From: Clostridium amylolyticum
GTDB lineage: Bacteria > Bacillota > Clostridia > Clostridiales > Clostridiaceae
Assembly: GCF_900142075.1 (NCBI RefSeq)
Contig: NZ_FQZO01000010.1
Coordinates: 62,001 to 126,000, forward strand
Direction: 5' to 3'
DNA length: 64,000 nucleotides
Under the pieces are notes generated by a model. It saw nothing but the letters and a program-made list of their open reading frames with translations, ran no database searches and had not been told where the DNA came from. The position numbers and the translations under genes were made by a program. Shown here in pieces: positions 26,285 through 34,861 of this stretch; the first letter of the stretch is position 1, and each line of letters opens with the position of its first letter.

Positions 26285-26315
26285 AGGAGGAAAATGAAAT
26301 GTTTATTTTCCTCCT
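26285..26315 (+). terminator. Hairpin containing a Shine-Dalgarno-like arm
   Basis: AGGAGGAAAAT (26285-26295) pairs with ATTTTCCTCCT (26305-26315). A hairpin lies in the same place after peptide paralog 2, so both are probably terminators, but this one has no T-run and could be read through into the permease operon. Confidence 0.55.
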
Positions 26316-26339
26316 ATTCCATTAAGAGGAGGGTGGGAG

Positions 26340-27434
26340 TTGAGAACTATTTACAGAAACATAAAGAATTCTACAGGATTAGTAATTATTTTTACTACAA
26401 TTTTTATATTTTTTACTTTGGTAGCAACTGTTATACTATCCCAAAGACAATTCAATAAAAATATTGATAGCTTTTTATCTCAAGACTACAAAGAAATATA
26501 TATAAGGGAACTTAATCCAGAAAATATTAAACTGATATTTAATGAACTTTCAAATAATAAAGGAACTATTATTTTATCCAATGATGTATATAATGAAGAT
26601 TTAAAATTAACTGCTAAGTGGGTATATTTTAATGATAAATTATTTGGTACCCCACCTAAAATAAAAAGTGGAAGATTTTTTAATATAGAAGACTTTAAAT
26701 CAAACAATCCTGTAGCTGTTATAGGAGAAAGTTATTTAGAAGAAACCTATGAAGAAAAAGAAGAAAAATATATAAACTTTAAAGGGATATCCTTTAAGGT
26801 AATAGGTGTATTTAAAAGTGGAAAGGGATATTTCGATAATAGCTTAATGTTAAATTTTAACGCTTTAGCGGATAATAAACTTAGTGTTAATAATATGCAG
26901 TATGATAATTATAACGGTAGTGTCATACAAGATCTAAATTCTTTAAAATCTTCTTTTGAGAATTCTGATACTGGAAAATTATTCTCAATAGAAAGTCCTA
27001 TGATGAATACATCAGACCATTTATCAGGAGTTTTAAAGCAGTATAAAAGTTTAATAGATAAATTTATGCTTATGTTAGCAGCCTTAATTCTAAATACCAT
27101 ATTAGCAAGTTTTTTCTGGATTCAAAAGAAGACAAAAGAAATTGGTGTTCGCAGGATTTATGGTGCTAGCAACATAAAAATGGTATTTAGTATTATTAAG
27201 GATTATTTGTCAGTTGTATTTTTTTCAACCATATTAACTGTAATTATAAATCTAGGGTTAAAAAGCTATATTTCAAATATGGATTTAATAAACGTTGCTA
27301 TGGATAAAGATTATCTTATAATTATAACACTTTTGTTGATTGTCTTTGCTTCAATATTAGGTTTAATATTTGCCATAATATCTACTTTGGGAATATTAAA
27401 AAGAGAACCATCTGAAATAATTAGGGAGAGATAA
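26340..27434 (+). CDS. FtsX/MacB-like ABC permease 1
   Basis: 364-residue integral membrane protein. The N-terminal helix (about 12-34), an extracellular domain of some 200 residues, and three C-terminal helices (about 236-258, 287-307 and 325-350) make up the MacB/FtsX topology. The RRIYGASN motif follows the second helix. Start TTG 26340 behind AAGAGGAGGGTGGG. It is the first gene of the permease-permease-ATPase-accessory operon. Confidence 0.86.
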   Translation: MRTIYRNIKNSTGLVIIFTTIFIFFTLVATVILSQRQFNKNIDSFLSQDYKEIYIRELNPENIKLIFNELSNNKGTIILSNDVYNEDLKLTAKWVYFNDKLFGTPPKIKSGRFFNIEDFKSNNPVAVIGESYLEETYEEKEEKYINFKGISFKVIGVFKSGKGYFDNSLMLNFNALADNKLSVNNMQYDNYNGSVIQDLNSLKSSFENSDTGKLFSIESPMMNTSDHLSGVLKQYKSLIDKFMLMLAALILNTILASFFWIQKKTKEIGVRRIYGASNIKMVFSIIKDYLSVVFFSTILTVIINLGLKSYISNMDLINVAMDKDYLIIITLLLIVFASILGLIFAIISTLGILKREPSEIIRER

Positions 27435-27436
27435 TT

Positions 27437-28639
27437 ATGATTAATTTTAAATATGCTCTTTTACAATTAGTAAAAAAGACAACCACAACTTTTTTTATAG
27501 TGCTGCAGATAGCATTAGCTTTTTTTTTAATGTTTACCTTGATTGAAGTAAAAAACGGTACAGCTAAAACCTTAAAGGACATTGATAGAATATATGAAGA
27601 TAGCAACGATATGTTTACTATTTTTGATTTAAATGATATAAGAAATATGAATAATTCTGATATAAAAGAAAAAATTTCGAAATATATTAATGAAAAGGGC
27701 TATAACTATATTACTTCGAGTAAGGGATTTTTATATATAGATAAAAATAGTTCTATAAACAATCTTTCAGAAATCTTTTTACAGTCAATGCGTAGTAATA
27801 ATTATTATGATGCTGGAAAAATTGAGTTAGATCATAATGGGTATAAGTATTTTAAACTTGAAGTTTCAGAGGGAAGAGGTTTAGAAGAAAAAGATTTTCT
27901 ATATAAAGAAAATGAATATGTTCCAGTGCTTGTAGGAAAAGAGTTATCAAAGCATTTCAAGGTGGGAGATGTTTTTCAAGGATTAAATAATGATAAGAGT
28001 AAGAAATTTAAAGTTATTGGAGTACTAAAAGAAAATTTGTCTGTTTTTGGTGCTACAGGTGTATATGATATTGTGAACACTAATAGTTATTTTATAATTC
28101 CTAAAGTTGGAGAAAGTAACTTGGAAAACTTTGATGCAAAAATATTTTTTGGGAGAAAGGCTTCTAATTTAAAGAACTTTAAAGAAAGTGTTGAAAAAGA
28201 TTTTAATGAGATGAATATTTCAACTCAGGTGAATTTAGTAGATGATAATTTAAAGGATATAGAAAAAGGTATAAAAACTCAGAGAAGAATAAATAATATA
28301 ACTTTTATTGTAGTATTACTGTTTTCCTCTGTGGGCTTTATATCATCCTTACTATACTCAATAAACAAAAGACTTTCAGAATTTGGAGTTCATTTAATGA
28401 GTGGAGGCACAATATCAGATATAGCAAAGAGAACTTTTATAGAAGTTTCTATCCAAATTATTATAAGCTTTGTTGTTGCATATATATTTAGGACTGTTTA
28501 CGTTCCTTATAAAATGGAAATCTCGGATTTATATGAATCAATCCTATATGCAGTTATCATTAGCATATCAATATCTATAATACCGGTCACAAAGGTTTTA
28601 AGAATTAATATAGATCAATTGTTAAGGGGGCGTGAGTAG
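27437..28639 (+). CDS. FtsX/MacB-like ABC permease 2
   Basis: 400 residues with the same layout: N-terminal helix (about 10-32), long extracellular domain, and three C-terminal helices near 285, 335 and 370. The last helix is followed by TKVLRINIDQLLRGRE. The stop overlaps the ATPase start by one base (TAGTG at 28637-28641), which indicates translational coupling. Two different half-permeases form a heterodimer here, unlike the homodimeric MacB. Confidence 0.86.
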   Translation: MINFKYALLQLVKKTTTTFFIVLQIALAFFLMFTLIEVKNGTAKTLKDIDRIYEDSNDMFTIFDLNDIRNMNNSDIKEKISKYINEKGYNYITSSKGFLYIDKNSSINNLSEIFLQSMRSNNYYDAGKIELDHNGYKYFKLEVSEGRGLEEKDFLYKENEYVPVLVGKELSKHFKVGDVFQGLNNDKSKKFKVIGVLKENLSVFGATGVYDIVNTNSYFIIPKVGESNLENFDAKIFFGRKASNLKNFKESVEKDFNEMNISTQVNLVDDNLKDIEKGIKTQRRINNITFIVVLLFSSVGFISSLLYSINKRLSEFGVHLMSGGTISDIAKRTFIEVSIQIIISFVVAYIFRTVYVPYKMEISDLYESILYAVIISISISIIPVTKVLRINIDQLLRGRE

Positions 28640-29331
28640 TGCTTATAAGTTTAGAAAATGTGTCCAAGACATATAATAATGGAAAAATTGCAGTTGAAGC
28701 ATTAAAAAATATAAATATTGAAATTACCGAAGGTGAATTTATAGCCATTGTAGGCACATCAGGTTCAGGTAAATCCACATTACTAAATATTTTGGGATTA
28801 CTAGATAAATGTACAGAAGGAACCTATAAATTAAATGGACAAGATATAGGTAATATTAAAGATAAAGTAAAGGCTGAGCTTAGAAATAAGAATTTTGGAT
28901 TTGTGGTTCAGTATTTTGCACTTATAAATGACTACACCTCCTTTGAAAATATTGAGATACCCTTAGAGTATGCAAAGGTTAAAAAGTCAAAAAGAAAGGC
29001 TTTAATTGTAGATATATTAGAAAAGCTTAATATATCTGACAAGGAAAAAGTTACGCCAAAGGAGCTATCAGGAGGACAAAATCAAAGGGTTGCCATAGCT
29101 AGAGCTTTAGTTAATAACCCCCATGTTATTCTTGCAGATGAGCCAACAGGGGCGTTGGATTCAAACACTTCAAAAGAAGTAATGGATATATTCCAAGGGT
29201 TAAATAAGGAAGGTAAGACAATTATAATAGTAACTCATGACGTTAATATAGCTAACTATTGCAATAGGATAATCAGTATTGAAGATGGAAGAATAGTTTC
29301 AGATGTTAGGAGAGAGGTGCATGAGGTATAA
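28639..29331 (+). CDS. ABC transporter ATPase, MacB/LolD type
   Basis: 230 residues. Walker A GTSGSGKS near 39-46, Q-loop GFVVQYFAL, signature LSGGQNQR, Walker B VILADEPTGALDS, and H-loop VTHD. The sequence fits LolD/MacB and lactococcin 972-group export ATPases. Start GTG 28639 overlaps the permease stop; the ribosome binding site TAAGGGGG lies inside the permease gene. Confidence 0.9.
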   Translation: MLISLENVSKTYNNGKIAVEALKNINIEITEGEFIAIVGTSGSGKSTLLNILGLLDKCTEGTYKLNGQDIGNIKDKVKAELRNKNFGFVVQYFALINDYTSFENIEIPLEYAKVKKSKRKALIVDILEKLNISDKEKVTPKELSGGQNQRVAIARALVNNPHVILADEPTGALDSNTSKEVMDIFQGLNKEGKTIIIVTHDVNIANYCNRIISIEDGRIVSDVRREVHEV

Positions 29332-29722
29332 GAAGAATATATTAATTTTAATAGTATTAATAATACTATCTGTGGGTATTTGGTACCTTTTTTCAGCTAA
29401 AAATAGAAATGATATTGGCGGTGTGAGGGAAAACGGAAGTACAATAAATAGTAAATCATCTAAAATTACAGCAGACAAAAAATTTAGAAAAGCAAGGCTA
29501 AAAGTTTCATTGCTAAACTTAGAATCAAAAGAAGATTTACATTATAAAGTTACTGATCCAAACAATGTGATAGTATTAGAAGGTGTAGTAAAAGGTGGAG
29601 AAGAATTTAAATCTAAAGAAATTGTTACAAAGTGGGTAGAAGGTGACTGGACTATAGAATTTAAGAAGAATGATGAAATTATGTATGATTATACTTATGA
29701 GTTGAAATTTACTAATAAATAA
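29321..29722 (+). CDS. Membrane-anchored extracytoplasmic accessory protein
   Basis: 133 residues. One N-terminal helix (about 6-24), then an extracytoplasmic beta-rich domain starting NRNDIGGVRENGS and ending TYELKFTNK. It overlaps the ATPase end by 11 bases, with AGAGAGGTG as its ribosome binding site. It occupies the place of a membrane fusion or immunity partner. A frameshifted copy sits at 24950-25275. No family recognised. Confidence 0.72.
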   Translation: MRYKKNILILIVLIILSVGIWYLFSAKNRNDIGGVRENGSTINSKSSKITADKKFRKARLKVSLLNLESKEDLHYKVTDPNNVIVLEGVVKGGEEFKSKEIVTKWVEGDWTIEFKKNDEIMYDYTYELKFTNK

Positions 29723-30049
29723 AGTTTTAAACTAAATTTGCATAAAGAATTAAGAAAAAAGATAGTAAATAGTTATATAAAATAGTTGAATTAGATTCAG
29801 TTAGTAAAACTATTATAATCTAAAAAGATTAAAACCTTTTAATCTATATACACCTAAAGGAATATAAGAACAGAAAAAGTCATAAAAGAGTTGCTTTTAT
29901 CTGTGAATAGAAAGAAATATGGGTGAGAGAAGTTAGAGGTTATAAAGCCTATAATTGAAGAGATATTCTTTGCCTTTTTGTATATTTTTTAAATATAACA
30001 TTTTATTGCTAAGCGAAAAATGATATCTTTAAGAAAGTGAGATTTTTAT
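29723..30049 (+). other. Intergenic stretch with gene scraps
   Basis: About 330 bases between the operon and leader C. It has the near-palindrome AGATTAAAACCTTTTAATCT (29826-29845) and a short frame IKELLLSVNRKKYG ending near 29925. That frame resembles the IKELLTSF scrap at about 25530. No intact gene. Confidence 0.4.
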
Positions 30050-30226
30050 TGTCTTAAATGATAGGCTATAACATAATTGTATATTTATAGTCATAAGACT
30101 ATACGTAACAAGCTTGTTAAAATATCAAATTAGTTTCTGACTGAATAGGTATATTTAAATAGGATGACCAATAAAAAACTATTCTTAACCGTCAGATCCT
30201 AACTAATATTTAAAAGGAGTGATATT
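30050..30226 (+). promoter_or_regulatory. Shared leader region, copy C, with AACAAGCTTGTT palindrome
   Basis: Aligns with leaders A and B: AATGATAGGCTATAACA, the perfect palindrome AACAAGCTTGTT at 30107-30118, TTCTTAACCGTCAGATCC and TAATATTTAAAAGGAG directly before the peptide. The placement of palindrome and start relative to each other is close to that of copy B. Confidence 0.65.
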
Positions 30227-30562
30227 ATGAAAAAATTTAAATTATTATCATTTACACTAGCTTTAGGACTTTTATGCTTTTCTCCATTAGCTGCAAAAGC
30301 TGCCTTTACGGATTATGGTGTAAAAAAAACATTTACTAAAAATGGTATATATGTCCTAGGGTATACTGGTTCAAATGATGGATATGCTAGTGTAGTCATA
30401 CAAGGAATAAGAGGCGGAATTTTTTATAGACTTGCTGAAGATTCTGACTCGAGTTGGGCACAGACTGATACTATTTATATACGTTCATCAGATTATGCCA
30501 TGGCTCAATCTCAACATAATTGTCGTAATAATATGGTGCGTATTGATCTTGAGATAAGATAA
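30227..30562 (+). CDS. Secreted small peptide, paralog 2
   Basis: 111 residues with a Sec signal peptide (MKKFKL, hydrophobic core, AAKA-A site) and a mature part of about 84 residues. It shares FTKNGIYVLGYTGSNDGYAS, WAQTDTI and a C-terminal HNCRNN with paralog 1 (HDCRTD there), so one Cys-Arg pair is conserved. The middle is diverged, as expected if the peptide is under selection to vary. AAAAGGAGTG precedes ATG 30227. A terminator follows. Confidence 0.75.
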   Translation: MKKFKLLSFTLALGLLCFSPLAAKAAFTDYGVKKTFTKNGIYVLGYTGSNDGYASVVIQGIRGGIFYRLAEDSDSSWAQTDTIYIRSSDYAMAQSQHNCRNNMVRIDLEIR

Positions 30563-30636
30563 AAGATGTATTTAAAATAGTAAACTTTATCCATAGATTA
30601 ATAATATATGTTCATAATTAAAGTCGTTCTATCAAT

Positions 30637-30686
30637 AATGGAGGAAATAGGGAGATTTTCCCTATATTCCTTCATTATTTTTTATT
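30637..30686 (+). terminator. Terminator after secreted peptide 2
   Basis: AATGGAGGAAATAGGGA pairs with TTCCCTATATTCCTTCATT, allowing a one-base bulge and one G-U, and is followed by ATTTTTTATTT. The stem echoes the Shine-Dalgarno-like hairpin at 26285-26315. Confidence 0.75.
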
Positions 30687-30689
30687 TAT

Positions 30690-30780
30690 ATAAATGTGCT
30701 GATAATGTAATAATTATGAATGTATGTAACAAAACTATAATTAGTATATAATAAAAGTAAGGGTTTGTAAGAAAATAATG
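30690..30780 (+). repeat. Dispersed intergenic repeat, copy 5 (degenerate)
   Basis: Keeps only the tail half of the repeat: TATGAATGTATGTAACAAAAC and TATAATTAGTATATAATAAAAGTAAG. The hairpin half is worn down to fragments. Confidence 0.5.
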
Positions 30781-30809
30781 AGGGTTATGAGTGAAAAATT
30801 GTTTTTATT

Positions 30810-30979
30810 ATGGTAATTATAAGTATTATTTTAATAGTTATAGGAGGGTGTAATAAAATGAGGATTATAAGGTTAAATAAATTGATCACAGAGTGTTATA
30901 TAAAATTAAGAAACCTAAAAATGTTGATACTATAAAGAATTATAAAAATGGACAAAAAACATATTTTGATGTGATGTGA
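30810..30979 (+). pseudogene. Probable frameshifted small lipoprotein gene
   Basis: ATG 30810 starts MVIISIILIVIGGCNK, a lipoprotein signal with a plausible lipobox (VIGGC). The frame stops at 30935. If two bases are removed from the TATATA at 30897-30902 it continues as YKIKKPKNVDTIKNYKNGQ and ends TGA 30977-30979. An AT-repeat slippage would explain it; a sequencing error is the alternative. No upstream ribosome binding site for ATG 30810 was seen. Confidence 0.35.
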
Positions 30980-31090
30980 GGTTAATGGATAAATATGATA
31001 AAAATAATATATAAATCAAAACTAACTTTTTGATAAATTTCCAGTAAAATGCATAGTTTATAATAAAGCCATTCATGATAAAATAATTTT

Positions 31091-31117
31091 GAAAAATAAT
31101 TATAGAAATTATTTTTC
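31091..31117 (+). promoter_or_regulatory. Hairpin upstream of the amino acid permease
   Basis: Perfect 11-bp stem GAAAAATAATT (31091-31101) / AATTATTTTTC (31107-31117) with a 5-base loop, 67 bases before ATG 31184. It may terminate upstream transcription or mark an operator. No riboswitch core was recognised. Confidence 0.4.
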
Positions 31118-31183
31118 ATTAAAGCTATACTTATTAAGTTAAGTAAAAAACTAATGATGAATCTTTATCAGGATGGTGAATTG

Positions 31184-32527
31184 ATGGGAGTAGTAAAGGA
31201 ACAAAAGGTTGAAATTAAAAATAATGTACTTAAGAAGGAAATAGGATTATTAGAAGCTATGACCATGGTAATTGGAGTAGTAATAGGTTCAGGGATTTTC
31301 TTTAAGGCCTCTATGGTATTTAAAAATGCAGGAACACCAACTTTAGGGGTTTTAGCTTGGGTGGTAGGAGGAATTATCACCATGGCATCAGCCCTTACTG
31401 TAGCGGAAATTGCAGCTGCCATTCCAAAGACTGGAGGGATGTTTGTATATATAAAAGAACTCTACAGTGATAAATGGGCTTTCTTATTTGGATGGATGCA
31501 AACTTTAATATATGTGCCAGGGGTTGCAGCGGCTTTATCTATAGTCTTCGTTACACAGGCTACCTATTTTGTTAAAATAACAGCACTTCAGCAAAAATTT
31601 CTTGCGGTATTTATATTATTTTTTATAATGCTTATAAATGTTATTTCCACTAAGCTAGGCAGTAAGGTGCAATTATTTTCTACCATTGGTAAGTTGATTC
31701 CTATAATTGTAATCATTATATTCGGTTTAATAAAAGGAGAGGCTCATAGCCTTACAAATCCAGTGGTTTCCACTGGTACCTCTGTAGGAATTGCAGGTTT
31801 TGGAACCGCTATATTAGGAACTTTATGGGCATATGATGGTTGGATTTCTGTAGGTAATATGGCAGGAGAACTAAAAAGACCTAAGAAAGATTTGCCAAGA
31901 GCAATAATCCTAGGATTGTCCATAACTATTATAGTATATATCTTAATTAATGTAGCTATCGTCAATATAATGCCGGTTTCAAAGGTTATTGGGTCTGATA
32001 AGGCGGCTTCTGATGCAGCAGTTATATTATTTGGAAATGCTGGTGCTTCATTAATTGCAGCAGGGATAATGATTTCTATATTTGGTGCTTTGAACGGATA
32101 TTTAATGACAGGGGTTAGAGTTCCATATGCTATGGCCCAGGATAATTTGTTTCCTTTTCCTAAGTTCTTTGGAAAACTTAGTGATAAATATGTTACACCT
32201 ATAAATGCTTTTGTTTTTGAAGTAGTACTTGCCTCCTTGTATGTTCTAAGCGGGTCTTTTGATACCCTTACTAATCTTGCGGTATTTGCAATGTGGATAT
32301 TCTTTGTAATGACTGTAGGAGGAATATTCATCTTAAGAACAAAGCTTAAACATTTACCAAGGCCTTATACTGTTCCCCTATATCCAATAATACCTATAAT
32401 AGGCATTGCAGGTGGGATATATATACTAATCAGTACTTTAATTACGGACACAAAGCATGCGTTATTTGGAATAGTTGTAACTATCATGGGAATACCTGTT
32501 TATATGATTATTAAAAAGAAAAAATAG
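31184..32527 (+). CDS. APC-family amino acid permease (LAT/SteT-like)
   Basis: About 447 residues and twelve predicted transmembrane helices. The N-terminal signature is EIGLLEAMTMVIGVVIGSGIF, and further family segments are ALTVAEIAAAIPKTGG, WAYDGWISVGNMAGELK and LPRAIILG. It resembles the SteT Ser/Thr exchanger group. ATG 31184 has AGGATGGTGA upstream; ATG 31154 is the longer alternative. A 27-base hairpin (31091-31117) lies ahead. Confidence 0.88.
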   Translation: MGVVKEQKVEIKNNVLKKEIGLLEAMTMVIGVVIGSGIFFKASMVFKNAGTPTLGVLAWVVGGIITMASALTVAEIAAAIPKTGGMFVYIKELYSDKWAFLFGWMQTLIYVPGVAAALSIVFVTQATYFVKITALQQKFLAVFILFFIMLINVISTKLGSKVQLFSTIGKLIPIIVIIIFGLIKGEAHSLTNPVVSTGTSVGIAGFGTAILGTLWAYDGWISVGNMAGELKRPKKDLPRAIILGLSITIIVYILINVAIVNIMPVSKVIGSDKAASDAAVILFGNAGASLIAAGIMISIFGALNGYLMTGVRVPYAMAQDNLFPFPKFFGKLSDKYVTPINAFVFEVVLASLYVLSGSFDTLTNLAVFAMWIFFVMTVGGIFILRTKLKHLPRPYTVPLYPIIPIIGIAGGIYILISTLITDTKHALFGIVVTIMGIPVYMIIKKKK

Positions 32528-32881
32528 TAAACTATATTAAAAGTCAGAGAAAAATAGGGTTAAAAGCCTTATTAAAGCTCTGGCTTTTTATCTTGGCAAG
32601 GAAGTATAGTGATAAGGCTTGAGGAAAAAATAAGAAATTTTATTAGAGATGATTTACATCTAAAAGAAACACATAATAGTTTTGAAGGATTTGGAAGATG
32701 GTTATAGAATATATTTATAAAGTTGTAATGGTATAATTATCATTTAAAGTTATTTAGAATTACAAAAAATATAAAAGTCATTACAGGCATTAGCGCTATA
32801 AAACCATTAGTGATTTTTATAATGAGTGGAAAAGAGCTATAGAAAACTAATAATAACGACTAGCATTGGGAGGATATAATA
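32528..32881 (+). other. Intergenic stretch with terminator and a short open frame
   Basis: A terminator, AAAAGCC (32562-32568) / GGCTTTTT (32582-32589), follows the permease. Then GTG 32609 with AAGGAAG upstream opens a 32-residue frame (VIRLEEKIRNFIRDDLHL...) ending TAG 32705-32707, which could be a tiny gene or the start of a lost one. Confidence 0.5.
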
Positions 32882-33715
32882 ATGAAAGTAATACAAGTAT
32901 ATCAAGTTGATGCATTTACAAATGAATGTTTTAAAGGCAATCCAGCAGGTGTATGCATTTTAAAAGAATCAATTGAGGATAAATACATGCAGTTAATTGC
33001 TAGAGAAATGAATTTATCAGAAACTGCTTTTGTTCAATCACTTGAAGCTAGTCAGATAAATAGTACAAGTATATTTTCATTAAGGTGGTTTACTCCAAAA
33101 TATGAAGTCGATTTATGCGGTCATGGAACAATTGCTGCTTCAGAAATACTATTTAATAATATAGGAATCAAAAATGAAAAGATTATGTATGAAACGAAAA
33201 GCGGCAGGCTTATTGCTAATAAAAATGATAAAGGAATTGCTCTTGATTTTCCCATTGATGAACCATTAAATGTTGATTTATCTAAAGATATTTTAGAAGC
33301 TATGGGGATAGAAAGTTATGAAAACGCTGTAATTGGAAAAAACACAAATAAATTGATTATTCATTTAAAAACAGAAAATGAAGTGTTAAAGTTAACCCCT
33401 AACTTTGAAAAGATGAAAGAGCTAGAATTTGAAAGGAATGTAAAGGGGGTTGGGGTTACCTGTATAGGAAACGAAAAATATGATTTTATATCCAGGTATT
33501 TTAATCCCTGGGCAGGAGTTAATGAGGATCCAGTTACTGGTTCAGTTCATACATTACTAGCAGCATATTGGAGTAAGATATTAAACAAAGATGAAATGAA
33601 GGCATATCAAGCTTCTGACAGAGGTGGGGAGATTACATTAAGAATATTGACAGGAAACAGAGTAGAGTTAATTGGTCAAGCAAAAGTTGTATTAAAAGGT
33701 GAATTATATATTTAG
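32882..33715 (+). CDS. PhzF-family isomerase-like protein
   Basis: 277 residues of the PhzF/diaminopimelate-epimerase fold. Hallmarks are VDAFTNECFKGNPAGVCIL, EMNLSETAFVQ with the catalytic-type Glu, RWFTPKYEVDLCGHGTIA, and GVNEDPVTGSVHTLLAAYW. Family members isomerise small acids such as DHHA in phenazine synthesis; here there is no phenazine cluster, so the substrate is unknown. TGGGAGGATATAATA precedes ATG 32882. Confidence 0.88.
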   Translation: MKVIQVYQVDAFTNECFKGNPAGVCILKESIEDKYMQLIAREMNLSETAFVQSLEASQINSTSIFSLRWFTPKYEVDLCGHGTIAASEILFNNIGIKNEKIMYETKSGRLIANKNDKGIALDFPIDEPLNVDLSKDILEAMGIESYENAVIGKNTNKLIIHLKTENEVLKLTPNFEKMKELEFERNVKGVGVTCIGNEKYDFISRYFNPWAGVNEDPVTGSVHTLLAAYWSKILNKDEMKAYQASDRGGEITLRILTGNRVELIGQAKVVLKGELYI

Positions 33716-33837
33716 ATCATAATGGTCATGTTAAGTATAAATTTAGCGTGGCTTTTACTGTATATAGAGTATAATAATGGTATAGGGCTGGTTTAATAAA
33801 TATAAAACTATGGATTAATATAAAGGAGAAGAATTTA

Positions 33838-33888
33838 TGAGAAATAAAAAGGAAGTAATAGAAATAGCAAAAGCTCAATTACTATAAG
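33838..33888 (+). CDS. Possible 16-residue peptide
   Basis: ATG 33838 behind AAAGGAGAAG opens MRNKKEVIEIAKAQLL and stops at TAA 33886-33888. The next small gene starts 17 bases later. It may be a leader peptide, or the start of a broken gene. Confidence 0.3.
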
Positions 33889-33905
33889 TTTAAGGAGGAA
33901 TAAAT

Positions 33906-34085
33906 TTGTTTCAAATAATATTACTTTTGCCGCTGATATTTGCGTGTCTTTATATCACCTACTTTATAATAAAAATAGCAGTTAAACATGCTATAAAGGA
34001 AAGTTTAGATGATATACAAGGGATTATTAAAAATGCTATTAGCCAGAGTAGAACTGAATATGATTGGAAAAATAAAAATGATTAA
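33906..34085 (+). CDS. Small membrane protein, 59 residues
   Basis: TTG 33906 with AAGGAGGA at 33891-33898. One hydrophobic segment (about 3-22) followed by an amphipathic helix (KHAIKESLDDIQGIIKNA). It lies upstream of the Bce-type regulator, and its role is unknown. Confidence 0.58.
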   Translation: MFQIILLLPLIFACLYITYFIIKIAVKHAIKESLDDIQGIIKNAISQSRTEYDWKNKND

Positions 34086-34192
34086 CCCTTAAAAGATAAG
34101 TAAAGGTGTTTATTATAAATCAAGATTTATGATTTTATATGAAAAAGTTAATATGATATAATTTACTATAATAAATCCTAGGAGAGAGTATC

Positions 34193-34861
34193 TTGGAAAA
34201 AATATTTTTTATTGAAGATGATGAAAAGATAAGAAATGAGCTTGCTACATTTTTAGGTAGATATGGTTATGAATGCAGCTTTTCTACTGATTTTGAAAGT
34301 ATTGTGGAAAAGGCTTTGGAAGAAAAACCTAGCATTATTTTGTTAGATATTAATTTACCTTATTTCGATGGGTATTATGTATGCAGGGAAATTAGAAAGT
34401 TATCCAATGTACCCATTATAGTGGTTACCAGTAGGGATAGTGAGTTAGATGAGCTTATGAGTATGAACTTAGGCGCTGATGATTTTATAACCAAGCCTTA
34501 TAATACTGAGATTTTGCTTGCTAGAATTGCATCTATTCTTAGAAGAACCTATGGAAATATTGAAATGGATATTTTAGAGTATAGAGGAATCTACTATAAT
34601 AGAGCTACCAGTGAAGTGGAATTTAATAATAATAAATTAGAACTTACTAAAAATGAAAGCAAGATTCTAAATACGCTAATGATTAGTAAAGGTAAAATCG
34701 TTTCTAGAAATGAGCTTATGAAGATTTTATGGCAGTCAGAGGAGTTTGTAGATGATAATACCTTAACTGTTAATATAAATAGATTAAGAAAAAAACTTGA
34801 GGAAATAGGAGCATTAGATTATCTTCAAACTAAGAGGGGACAAGGTTATTTATTAATATGA
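34193..34861 (+). CDS. OmpR-family response regulator, BceR-like
   Basis: 222 residues. Receiver domain with acidic pocket EDD (9-11 region), phosphorylation Asp in ILLDINLPYFDGYY, Thr/Ser in VVTSRD, and Lys in TKPYN; C-terminal winged helix ends NRLRKKLEEIG...KRGQGYLL. It is the response regulator of the Bce module. Start TTG 34193. The stop overlaps the kinase start (ATGA). Confidence 0.9.
   Translation: MEKIFFIEDDEKIRNELATFLGRYGYECSFSTDFESIVEKALEEKPSIILLDINLPYFDGYYVCREIRKLSNVPIIVVTSRDSELDELMSMNLGADDFITKPYNTEILLARIASILRRTYGNIEMDILEYRGIYYNRATSEVEFNNNKLELTKNESKILNTLMISKGKIVSRNELMKILWQSEEFVDDNTLTVNINRLRKKLEEIGALDYLQTKRGQGYLLI

Noticed and set aside
30690..31183. Riboswitch ahead of the amino acid permease
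   Set aside because: No lysine, glycine, T-box or other core motif could be recognised; only a simple hairpin is present.
31744..32331. 195-residue minus-strand frame inside the APC permease gene
   Set aside because: Shadow of a well-supported permease gene; low-complexity composition and no start signal.
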